In this document: in pieces, positions 1 to 5,437 of the stretch
How positions within the stretch are numbered: position 1 is the stretch's first letter
Layout of the letters: each line of letters starts with the position of its first letter
Source of the DNA: CAYYTU01 sp964474655
GTDB lineage: Bacteria; Chloroflexota; Anaerolineae; B4-G1
Direction: 5' to 3'
Assembly (NCBI GenBank): GCA_964474655.1
Contig: CAYYTU010000084.1
Location: 1 to 10,715, forward strand
DNA length: 10,715 nt
Position numbers and translations under genes: made by a program
The notes under the pieces: model-generated
Database searches by the model: none
Told to the model about the DNA's origin: nothing
The model's input: only the letters and a program-made list of their open reading frames with translations

Positions 1-59
<59 letters not shown>

Positions 60-61
60 AC

Positions 62-1282
62 GTGCGGATTGTGATGGTCGGCCCCTTTGGGCTGGAAAAG
101 CGGGGCACAATGAGCGTCCGCGCGCTGCCGATGGCGAAGGCGCTGGTGGCGCGCGGGCACAGCGTGACGATGATCCTCCCACCCTGGCGGAAGCCAGAGC
201 AATCTGGTCAACACTGGGAGGAGAGTGAAGTGGTCATCGAAACCATCGTTCTGCCGCCGGGCATCCCCGGCCTCTTCCACGCCCTGACGGCGGCGCGACT
301 GGCCCGCCGCGCCCTCGAGCTCCGCCCCGCCGTGGTCCATCTCTTCAAGCCCAAGGCCTATAGCGGCCTGACGCACTGGCTGCTCCGTCGGCTTCCGCGC
401 TCGCGCCGTCCACGGATGGTGGTCGATACCGATGATTGGGAAGGCCCCGGCGGCTGGAACTCGCTCGGCGACTACAGCCCGGCCCAGCGGCGGTTCTTCA
501 CCTGGCAGGAGCGCTGGGGGCTGACCCACGCCGACGCGGTCACCGTCGCCAGCCGCACGCTGGAGAGCCTGGTCTGGGCGATGGGCGTGCCGCCGGCCCA
601 CGTCTTTTATATCCCCAATGGCGTCTCGATAGCAGGAAGCCGAGAGCAGAGAGCCGATCCTAGACATCCCCCGTCGACCGCATGCATCTTGCTCTACACG
701 CGCTTCTTCGAGTTCCCCGTGCCCCGCGTGATGGACGTGCTTCACCGCGTGCGGGAGCAGGTGCCGGAGGCGCGGTTACTCGTGGTGGGCAAGGGTTTTT
801 CCGGCGAGGAGGATGACCTGCTGCACCTGGCCCGCGAGGCAGGGCTGACTATTGAAGATCGCAGCACGTATCTCCCGTCACCCGATGCACGTCTCACCGC
901 CGACGTCACCTACGCTGGCTGGGTCGCCGAGGAAGCGATCCCGGCCTATTTCGCCCAGGCCGACGTGGCCATCTATCCCTTCGATGATACGCTGGTCAAC
1001 CGGGCCAAGTGCGCGGTGAAGCTACTCGATCTGCTGGCGGCCGGCGTGCCGGTGGTGGCCGAGCGCGTGGGGCAAAATCGAGCCTACGTACGTCACGGAG
1101 AGACCGGCTGGCTGGTGGAGCCGGGCGACGTGGACGCCTTCGCCGCAGCAGTAATCCATCTGCTGAGAGACGCTTCCCGGCGAATGCGGCTGGGAAGGGC
1201 AGCGGCCCAGGACGTGCGGGAACGGTTCTCGTGGGCCCGATTAGTCAACACCGTCGAGCAAGCCTACGAAGCAAACCAATGA
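62..1282 (+). CDS. GT4-type glycosyltransferase (GT-B fold)
   Basis: This 406-residue protein has the two-domain layout of family 4 (glycogen-phosphorylase-like) glycosyltransferases. The N-terminus (MRIVMVGPFG, then a Ser/Arg-rich turn and ALVARGHSVTMILPP at about 30-41) is the typical first Rossmann strand-loop-helix. The C-terminal half carries LLVVGKG near 235, a GWVAEEAIPAYFAQADVAIYPF segment, and a KLLDLLAAGVPVVAE donor-sugar loop followed by GETGWLVEPGD. In that loop the usual acidic residue of the E-x7-E motif seems replaced: KCAVKLLD has Lys and Asp where Glu is common, as in the KLLEYMA subgroup. Donor and acceptor cannot be told from sequence. No signal peptide or membrane helix is evident, so it should act at the cytoplasmic face. 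The GTG start is preceded by GGAG at 53-56 inside glmS. Its end overlaps vanZ by ATGA. Confidence 0.88.
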   Translation: MRIVMVGPFGLEKRGTMSVRALPMAKALVARGHSVTMILPPWRKPEQSGQHWEESEVVIETIVLPPGIPGLFHALTAARLARRALELRPAVVHLFKPKAYSGLTHWLLRRLPRSRRPRMVVDTDDWEGPGGWNSLGDYSPAQRRFFTWQERWGLTHADAVTVASRTLESLVWAMGVPPAHVFYIPNGVSIAGSREQRADPRHPPSTACILLYTRFFEFPVPRVMDVLHRVREQVPEARLLVVGKGFSGEEDDLLHLAREAGLTIEDRSTYLPSPDARLTADVTYAGWVAEEAIPAYFAQADVAIYPFDDTLVNRAKCAVKLLDLLAAGVPVVAERVGQNRAYVRHGETGWLVEPGDVDAFAAAVIHLLRDASRRMRLGRAAAQDVRERFSWARLVNTVEQAYEANQ

Positions 1283-1659
1283 AGCAATTTTTGAAGTATT
1301 GGCTTCCCCCGCTGGCCTGGATGACCTTGATCTTCGCGTTCTCGGCGCAGCCATCGCTGCCGTCCGCTCCCAACCGATGGGATGCTTTGCTCAAGAAAAC
1401 GATGCACGCGCTGGCCTACGGCGCCCTGGCCCGGCTCTACCTGCGCGCGCTGCGGGCGCAGTGCCCCAGGGCTCAATGGGCGCGGGCGGCGAGCTGGGTT
1501 CTGGCCCTGATCTATGCTCTGAGCGACGAGTATCACCAGACGTTAGTACCCGGGCGAAACGGCTCGCTGACCGACGTGACAATTGATGCGCTGGGAGCTT
1601 GCGGCGCTATGCTGCTGGACTGGTGGTGGCATCGGGAGCGGTCCAGGCGGGTCTCATAA
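1279..1659 (+). CDS. VanZ-like family membrane protein
   Basis: This protein has 126 residues, taking the ATG at 1279 that overlaps the glycosyltransferase stop (ATGA). A longer in-frame reading from 1009 would lie inside the glycosyltransferase gene and is unlikely. The family signature is clear: K-x-x-HALAYGALARLYLRA near 38-52, then a hydrophobic segment ending in SDEYHQTLVPGRNGSLTDVTIDALGA at about 84-109. That DE-Y-HQ---PGR----D pattern defines VanZ-like proteins. About four membrane helices are visible (roughly 5-22, 38-52, 67-83, 103-118), followed by an Arg-rich cytoplasmic tail. Enterococcal VanZ gives low-level teicoplanin resistance, but most family members have no proven role. The link to glmS and a glycosyltransferase suggests an envelope function, not necessarily resistance. 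The last 53 bp overlap the 3' end of scpA on the other strand. Confidence 0.88.
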   Translation: MKQFLKYWLPPLAWMTLIFAFSAQPSLPSAPNRWDALLKKTMHALAYGALARLYLRALRAQCPRAQWARAASWVLALIYALSDEYHQTLVPGRNGSLTDVTIDALGACGAMLLDWWWHRERSRRVS

Positions 1660-2359
1660 TCATGATCTCCCCGAACAGCCGTCCTTGCCGCACCTGTACC
1701 CGATCTTGCTTGATCAGTTCCAACACGGCCAGCAAGGTCACGATCACCTCAATGCGGGTGGCGGAGCGCGAGAGAAGCCGCCGGAATAATAGACGTTGAC
1801 GATGAGCCAGTTGACGTTCGATCAAGTCGATCTGCTCGTCGATAGTCACCGTGACGGGAGAGACGACGTCGCTCACCGGCGGTCCGGTTCTTACATCCAG
1901 GGCTTCCTGAGCCAGGGCCAGGATGTCTTGTAGCGTCACGTCGCCCAAGTGGGGTTGAGGGTCGCGGGGAGGAGATGGCGCCAGGCGGACGTGACTTCGC
2001 AGCCCTTCCTCCTCTCGCGCCTGGAGCTGGGAGGCGACCCCCTTGAAGCGTTTATAGATCTGCAGCTGGCGTACCAGCTCGTGGCCTGCATCCTCCGCCT
2101 CGCTCTCTGAACTTGATTCTTGAGGGGTGGGGAGTAAAGCCGCCGATTTGATCAACAACAATTTGGCGGCCACCACGAGAAAATCGGCCAGGTCTTTTAC
2201 CTTCCGCTGCTCCATCTCCGCCAGACGGGCCAGATACTGATCCGCGACCTGGGTCAGCGCGACAGTCGTCACGTCCAGCTCCTCCCGCTCAATCAAGCGC
2301 AACAGGAGATCCAAGGGCCCCTCGAAGATGGGTAACTGAACCGAGTAAAGCGAAGGCAT
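1607..2359 (-). CDS. scpA: ScpA, kleisin subunit of the SMC-ScpAB condensin
   Basis: This 250-residue protein is of usual ScpA length. The N-terminal helical domain (YSVQLPIFEGPLDLLLRLI, about 5-23, continuing through LDVTTVALTQVADQYL) is the part that binds the SMC neck. DLADFLVVAAKLLLIKSAALLP at about 57-78 is another hallmark. The middle is charged and variable. A C-terminal winged-helix segment (about 199-234, RIEVIVTLLAVLELIKQDRVQVRQ) binds the SMC head. ScpA closes the SMC ring, which organises and helps segregate the origin region. No scpB partner lies beside it in this window. The ATG at 2359 has no Shine-Dalgarno sequence, and the best promoter places the transcript start only about 8 nt upstream, so translation may be nearly leaderless. 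Its 3' end runs 53 bp into vanZ. Confidence 0.95.
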   Translation of the reverse strand: MPSLYSVQLPIFEGPLDLLLRLIEREELDVTTVALTQVADQYLARLAEMEQRKVKDLADFLVVAAKLLLIKSAALLPTPQESSSESEAEDAGHELVRQLQIYKRFKGVASQLQAREEEGLRSHVRLAPSPPRDPQPHLGDVTLQDILALAQEALDVRTGPPVSDVVSPVTVTIDEQIDLIERQLAHRQRLLFRRLLSRSATRIEVIVTLLAVLELIKQDRVQVRQGRLFGEIMIMRPAWTAPDATTSPAA

Positions 2360-2373
2360 AATCTGAACGTTAA

Positions 2374-2402
2374 ATTATAGCATACCTTCCCCTCCTGACC
2401 AA
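2374..2402 (-). promoter_or_regulatory. Extended -10 promoter for scpA
   Basis: Read on the minus strand, TGC-TATAAT (2382-2374) is a perfect -10 hexamer with a TGn extension. A weak -35 candidate, TTGGTC (2402-2397), lies 17 nt upstream. Transcription would start near 2367, about 8 nt before the scpA ATG. The assignment rests on motif match and position only. Confidence 0.65.
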
Positions 2403-2404
2403 AC

Positions 2405-2432
2405 TTTTCCTGTCCATGATTTATGGTATAAT
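2405..2432 (+). promoter_or_regulatory. Extended -10 promoter for mreB
   Basis: TGG-TATAAT at 2424-2432 is a perfect -10 hexamer with a TGn extension. The -35 region (TTTTCC, 2405-2410, 16-nt spacing) is poor, which is tolerated in extended -10 promoters. Transcription would start near 2439, giving a leader of about 58 nt that contains a stem-loop and the mreB ribosome binding site. It diverges from the scpA promoter, and the two -35 regions nearly abut. Confidence 0.65.
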
Positions 2433-2441
2433 CTCCTCGGT

Positions 2442-2472
2442 TGCCCCGGTATCAACACAGCTTGCCGGGGCG
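2442..2472 (+). other. Stem-loop in the mreB leader
   Basis: GCCCCGG (2443-2449) pairs with CCGGGGC (2465-2471). The stem can be extended by one A-T pair and two wobble pairs to about 10 bp with an 11-nt loop. It lies just after the predicted transcript start and 13 nt before the AGGAG-type ribosome binding site (2485-2490). No T-run follows, so it does not look like an intrinsic terminator. It may stabilise the 5' end of the mRNA or serve as a binding site, or it may have no function. Confidence 0.45.
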
Positions 2473-2496
2473 GTTACTTGTATATAGGAGATTTGA

Positions 2497-3564
2497 GTGT
2501 TCAATCCCATAGACGCCTTTTTGGGTCTTTTTTCTCTTGACATCGGTATCGACCTGGGCACGGCTAATACCCTCGTCTACGTAAAAGGTAAAGGCATCAT
2601 CACCAACGAACCGTCCTGGGTTGCCATTGAACGAAAGAGCAGGAAAGTGCTGGCGATTGGCTCCGAGGCCAAAGAGATGGTCGGCCGAACGCCGGAGAAC
2701 ATCATCGCCATCCGACCTATGCGCGACGGTGTCATCTCGGAGTTCGATGTGACCGAAGCGATGTTGGACTATTTCATCAAGAAGGCCCACAGCCAATTGA
2801 TGCTCCCTTTCCCGCGTCCGCGGGTCGTGGTAGGTATCCCCAGCGGCGTGACCGAGGTGGAGAAACGCGCTGTTTACGACGCTGCTATCTCGGCCGGCGC
2901 CCGTGAGGTCTTTCTGATCGAGGAGCCGATGGCGGCCGCCATCGGCGCCGGCTTGCCGGTGACAGAGGCGCGTGGCATCATGGTGGTCGACATCGGCGGC
3001 GGCACCACCGAAGTCGGCGTCTTCTGCCTGGGCGGAGTGGTCGTCAGCAGCTCACTCCGGGTGGCCGGAGACGAGATGGACCAGGACATCATCCAGTACG
3101 CCCGGCAGAAGTATAACCTCTACATTGGCGAGCAGATGGCCGAGCGAGCCAAGATCGCCATCGGGTCGGCCTATCCGCTGCCCGAGGAGAGCACTATGAC
3201 GTTACGCGGGCGCAACCTGGTCACAGGCTTACCAGAAGAGGTAGAGGTCAGCAGCATTGAGTTACGCGAGGCTTTGAGTGGCTCCGTCGATATTATCGTG
3301 GACGTCATCCGGGATACAATCGACGAAACTCCACCGGAGCTCGTGGCCGACCTGATCGAGACGGGTATCTGTATGGCTGGTGGCAGCTCGCAGCTGAAAG
3401 GCCTGACCGAGCGCGTGAGCGAGGAGGTCAACATGCAGGCCTGGCTGGCTCAGGACTCTATGACGTGTGTGGCTCGAGGCGCGGGAAAGGTGCTTGAGGA
3501 GCTCGATGTGCTCCGCGAGGTCCTGGTCAGCGCTGATGATCGTAGACACGGGTTCTCATTCTGA
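2497..3564 (+). CDS. mreB: MreB, actin-like rod-shape determining protein
   Basis: This 355-residue protein is of family length and starts at GTG, with TAGGAG at 2485-2490, 6 nt upstream. The actin-fold nucleotide motifs are in place: phosphate-1 loop IDLGTANT (18-25), phosphate-2 VVDIGGGTTEVGV (163-175, D165), the EEPMAAAIGAG connector, and the adenosine loop at 294-298. That last loop reads AGGSS, where LTGGGA is the common form. The first residues, FNPIDAFLGLF, are hydrophobic and may act as the membrane-binding helix. MreB polymerises with ATP into membrane-bound filaments that place the elongation machinery (MreC, MreD, RodA, PBP2) for lateral wall synthesis. MreC, MreD and PBP2 genes follow on the same strand, after an unusual 397-bp gap. 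Transcription probably starts from the extended -10 promoter at 2424-2432. Confidence 0.97.
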   Translation: MFNPIDAFLGLFSLDIGIDLGTANTLVYVKGKGIITNEPSWVAIERKSRKVLAIGSEAKEMVGRTPENIIAIRPMRDGVISEFDVTEAMLDYFIKKAHSQLMLPFPRPRVVVGIPSGVTEVEKRAVYDAAISAGAREVFLIEEPMAAAIGAGLPVTEARGIMVVDIGGGTTEVGVFCLGGVVVSSSLRVAGDEMDQDIIQYARQKYNLYIGEQMAERAKIAIGSAYPLPEESTMTLRGRNLVTGLPEEVEVSSIELREALSGSVDIIVDVIRDTIDETPPELVADLIETGICMAGGSSQLKGLTERVSEEVNMQAWLAQDSMTCVARGAGKVLEELDVLREVLVSADDRRHGFSF

Positions 3565-3577
3565 TGGCTGTTGCGAC

Positions 3578-3826
3578 TTAATTCGACAATGGCATATTAG
3601 ACTTCGTAACCGTTCAGATGGTTATGCTTTTTTCACCGCGGAGGGCGCAGAGATCGCTGAGACAGGCTATTTTTCAATATTTTGATCAGATTGACAAAGC
3701 TTTTCCTTCAGTTTCTCTGCGCTCTCTGCGTTCTCGGCGGTTATATCGACCGCTACCTGAACGGTTACTAGACTTCTTCTAAACTTCGGAAGTCTGCGAA
3801 CTGCTAATGTGCCATTGCCAAATTAA
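3578..3826. repeat. 249-bp imperfect palindrome with terminal inverted repeats and TTAA ends (MITE-like)
   Basis: The outer 23 bp (3578-3600 and 3804-3826) are inverted copies matching at 20 of 23 positions; each contains CAATGGCAYATTAG, and both outer ends are TTAA. Inside them, GTAACCGTTCAG (3606-3617) is repeated perfectly inverted as CTGAACGGTTAC (3757-3768). Further in, ACCGCGGAGGGCGCAGAG and following bases (3635-3662) match the reverse complement of 3714-3741 at 23 of 28. That inner core is made of GCAGAG-like units. The right arm has an extra small hairpin (AGACTTC at 3770-3776 against GAAGTCT at 3789-3795) missing from the left arm. No transposase gene is present, and no convincing ORF runs through it. 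It looks like a non-autonomous mobile or intergenic repeat element that sits between mreB and mreC. The TTAA ends could be a target duplication or part of the repeat. Confidence 0.75.
3605..3633 (+). terminator. Possible intrinsic terminator after mreB
   Basis: CGTAACC (3605-3611) can pair with GGTTATG (3620-3626), giving 7 bp with one G-U pair and an 8-nt loop. One C and then six T (3628-3633) follow. The structure begins 41 nt after the mreB stop and lies in the left arm of the palindrome. The stem is short and only moderately GC-rich, and it competes with pairing between the two palindrome arms, so termination may be partial or conditional. Confidence 0.4.
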
Positions 3827-3827
3827 C

Positions 3828-3965
3828 ATGATGGTTGTGGAGATTGACTGCCGCTCAAGCTGCCCCGCATTCCCGTCTTCTATTGAACGCGCCTTCCAGG
3901 CGGCAAGAGAGGTGAGGAAGCGGATGTTGCGATTGAACCGCACAGACCTACGGGGTAGCGTATGA
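3828..3965 (+). CDS. Possible 45-residue ORF overlapping the mreC start
   Basis: ATG ATG at 3828 opens a 45-codon frame ending in TGA at 3963-3965, whose ATGA overlaps the mreC start codon. It begins 2 bp after the right end of the palindromic element. The peptide starts MMVVEIDCRSSCPAFPSS and continues with a basic, probably helical segment (IERAFQAAREVRKRMLRLNR, about 19-38). It has no membrane segment and no family I recognise. No Shine-Dalgarno sequence precedes 3828. Points in favour are the coupling-type overlap and a codon mix similar to its neighbours. Against it are the small size and the lack of a ribosome binding site. It could be a leader peptide for mreC, the remains of a longer gene, or chance. 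Confidence 0.25.
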   Translation: MMVVEIDCRSSCPAFPSSIERAFQAAREVRKRMLRLNRTDLRGSV

Positions 3966-4909
3966 AACAATCACGCTCCATGCTGCGCCCGCAAAGCAAT
4001 CGCTCCTGGCTCCCCCTGCTGCTCCTGGTGGTTGGCCTCCTATTGCTGGTCTTCCACGAAGCCGGTTACCTGACCCCCCTGGAGAATACCCTTCACTATG
4101 TCCTCGACCCGCTACAACGCATTACCTCGAACGCCTTCGGAGGAGCAAGCGGATTGTTTCAGACAGCCCGGACGGTACGCGAGCTGCGCGAAGAGGTCAA
4201 CGAGCTGGAAGAAGAGGTAAATACGCTGCGGATCGAAAACGCCCGGCTGCGGGAATACGAAGCCGAGTCGCAGCAGCTCCGCACGATGCTAAACTTCGTC
4301 AGCGAATATCCCATCTCGACCTATCTGGGAGCCGAGATTGTCGATCGGGAGGGAAACGAGGCCTTCCCCGAGGGCGAGGTGATCGGCGTGGATCCCAACC
4401 CCTACTTGCGCTACGTCACCATCAACGTGGGTCTTCAGCAGGGTGTTGAGACCGGTATGCCGGTCGTCAGTGGCGGGGCCGGGCTAGTGGGCAGGGTGGC
4501 CTCGGTGGGGCCGCGCACAGCCAAGGTACAGCTGCTCACCGATCCCGATAGCGCTGTGGCCGGCCTGCTGCAAACCTCTCGCGCCACTGGACTGGTGGAA
4601 GGCGAGGCCGACGGCACGCTTCGGATGAAATATATCCCCCAAGACGCCACGATCGACGTCGGCGAGGTGGTGTTGACCTCCGGGCTAGGTGGGTTTATTC
4701 CCAAGGGATTGGTCATCGGTCAGGTGACTGAGGTCGATAAGAGAGATTATGCCCTGTTCCAGGTCGCTACCGTGCGACCGGCGGTCGACTTCTCTCGAAT
4801 CGAGCTGGCGCTGGTGATCACATCGTTCGAGCAAATTCCGGTGGAGGAAGCGCCGGCCGAGGAGTTGCTGGAGGAGACACCAGAACCTACCGTGCCAGGG
4901 GGCGAGTAG
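3962..4909 (+). CDS. mreC: MreC, rod-shape determining protein
   Basis: This 315-residue protein has the MreC layout. A short basic cytoplasmic tail is followed by one membrane helix (about 16-32, WLPLLLLVVGLLLLVF), then a coiled coil (about 70-111, with heptads such as LREEVNELEEEVNTLRIENARL), then two linked beta domains (about 120-290, including VTINVGLQQGVETGMPVVSGGAGLVGRV and LLTDPDSAVAGLL). A Pro/Glu-rich tail of about 25 residues closes the protein. MreC dimerises outside the membrane and activates PBP2, coupling it to MreB. Start choice: the ATG at 3962 has only a weak GGGG (3952-3955) upstream and overlaps the stop of a small ORF, so translation may depend on coupling. mreD follows after 27 nt. 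Confidence 0.95.
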   Translation: MKQSRSMLRPQSNRSWLPLLLLVVGLLLLVFHEAGYLTPLENTLHYVLDPLQRITSNAFGGASGLFQTARTVRELREEVNELEEEVNTLRIENARLREYEAESQQLRTMLNFVSEYPISTYLGAEIVDREGNEAFPEGEVIGVDPNPYLRYVTINVGLQQGVETGMPVVSGGAGLVGRVASVGPRTAKVQLLTDPDSAVAGLLQTSRATGLVEGEADGTLRMKYIPQDATIDVGEVVLTSGLGGFIPKGLVIGQVTEVDKRDYALFQVATVRPAVDFSRIELALVITSFEQIPVEEAPAEELLEETPEPTVPGGE

Positions 4910-4936
4910 AGGGCTTGCCCCTTCTTAAAATATGTT

Positions 4937-5437
4937 ATGAATCTCTACCTGACGCTTCCACTCTTGACCGGCGTCGCTCTCATCCAAACGACGCTGTTGG
5001 CACGGGTTTCCGTGCTCGGCGCCCAGCCCGACTTGATGTTGTTAGTGGTGCTGGCCTGGACCGTGATGCGAGGGGCTGACGAAGGACTGGGCTGGGCCTT
5101 CATCGGAGGAATAATGCTCGACGTGCTCTCCGGCGGCCCATTAGCCTCGACGGCGCTGGCCCTGATCGCCGTCGCCGCAATGGCCGGCCAATCGCTGGGG
5201 CAAGGAATCGGATCAGAAGTGGTGCGCCTGATCTTACTTGCGCTGCTGGGCGCTTTGATCTACCATCTGGTCTTACTGATCCTCTTGAGCTGGACGGGAC
5301 ATACTATCGATTGGCAATTTGCGCTAGCGGAAGTCGCCTTGCCCTCGGCGGTACTTAATGCGGCCCTAATGCCCTTCGTCCAACAACCGCTGAGCTGGGT
5401 CGAACACCAGACGAGCGAAGAAGGACTGACATTGTGA
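4937..5437 (+). CDS. mreD: MreD, rod-shape determining membrane protein
   Basis: This 166-residue, very hydrophobic protein has about five to six predicted membrane helices, typical of MreD. Family landmarks are QPDLMLLVVLAW (30-41) and GLGWAFIGGIMLDVLSGGPLASTAL (50-74), the GxxxGxxxDxxSGxPLG-like stretch of the ECF-transporter-like fold. MreD is an integral partner of MreC that modulates MreC activation of PBP2. Its order between mreC and the PBP2 gene is the classic one. A clear ribosome binding site is lacking before the ATG at 4937. The stop overlaps the mrdA GTG start (GTGA), so translation of the two is likely coupled. Confidence 0.92.
   Translation: MNLYLTLPLLTGVALIQTTLLARVSVLGAQPDLMLLVVLAWTVMRGADEGLGWAFIGGIMLDVLSGGPLASTALALIAVAAMAGQSLGQGIGSEVVRLILLALLGALIYHLVLLILLSWTGHTIDWQFALAEVALPSAVLNAALMPFVQQPLSWVEHQTSEEGLTL

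Noticed and set aside
1009..1278. 90-codon N-terminal extension of the VanZ-like protein
   Set aside because: It lies within the glycosyltransferase in another frame; the Arg/Gly/Ala-rich composition is a shadow, and the ATGA-overlap start at 1279 gives normal family length.
3564..3581. Five-codon minigene starting in the TGATG overlap at the mreB stop
   Set aside because: It reads only five codons before TAA, without a ribosome binding site; a TGATG by chance is likely.
3691..3696. Perfect TTGACA in the mreB-mreC spacer as a -35 for mreC
   Set aside because: No -10-like hexamer occurs 15-19 nt downstream; the sequence there is the TCTCTGCG-rich repeat arm.
3779..3970. 63-codon minus-strand ORF across the mreB-mreC gap
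   Set aside because: It runs partly through the right arm of the palindromic repeat and antisense to the mreC start region; no ribosome binding site or recognisable family.
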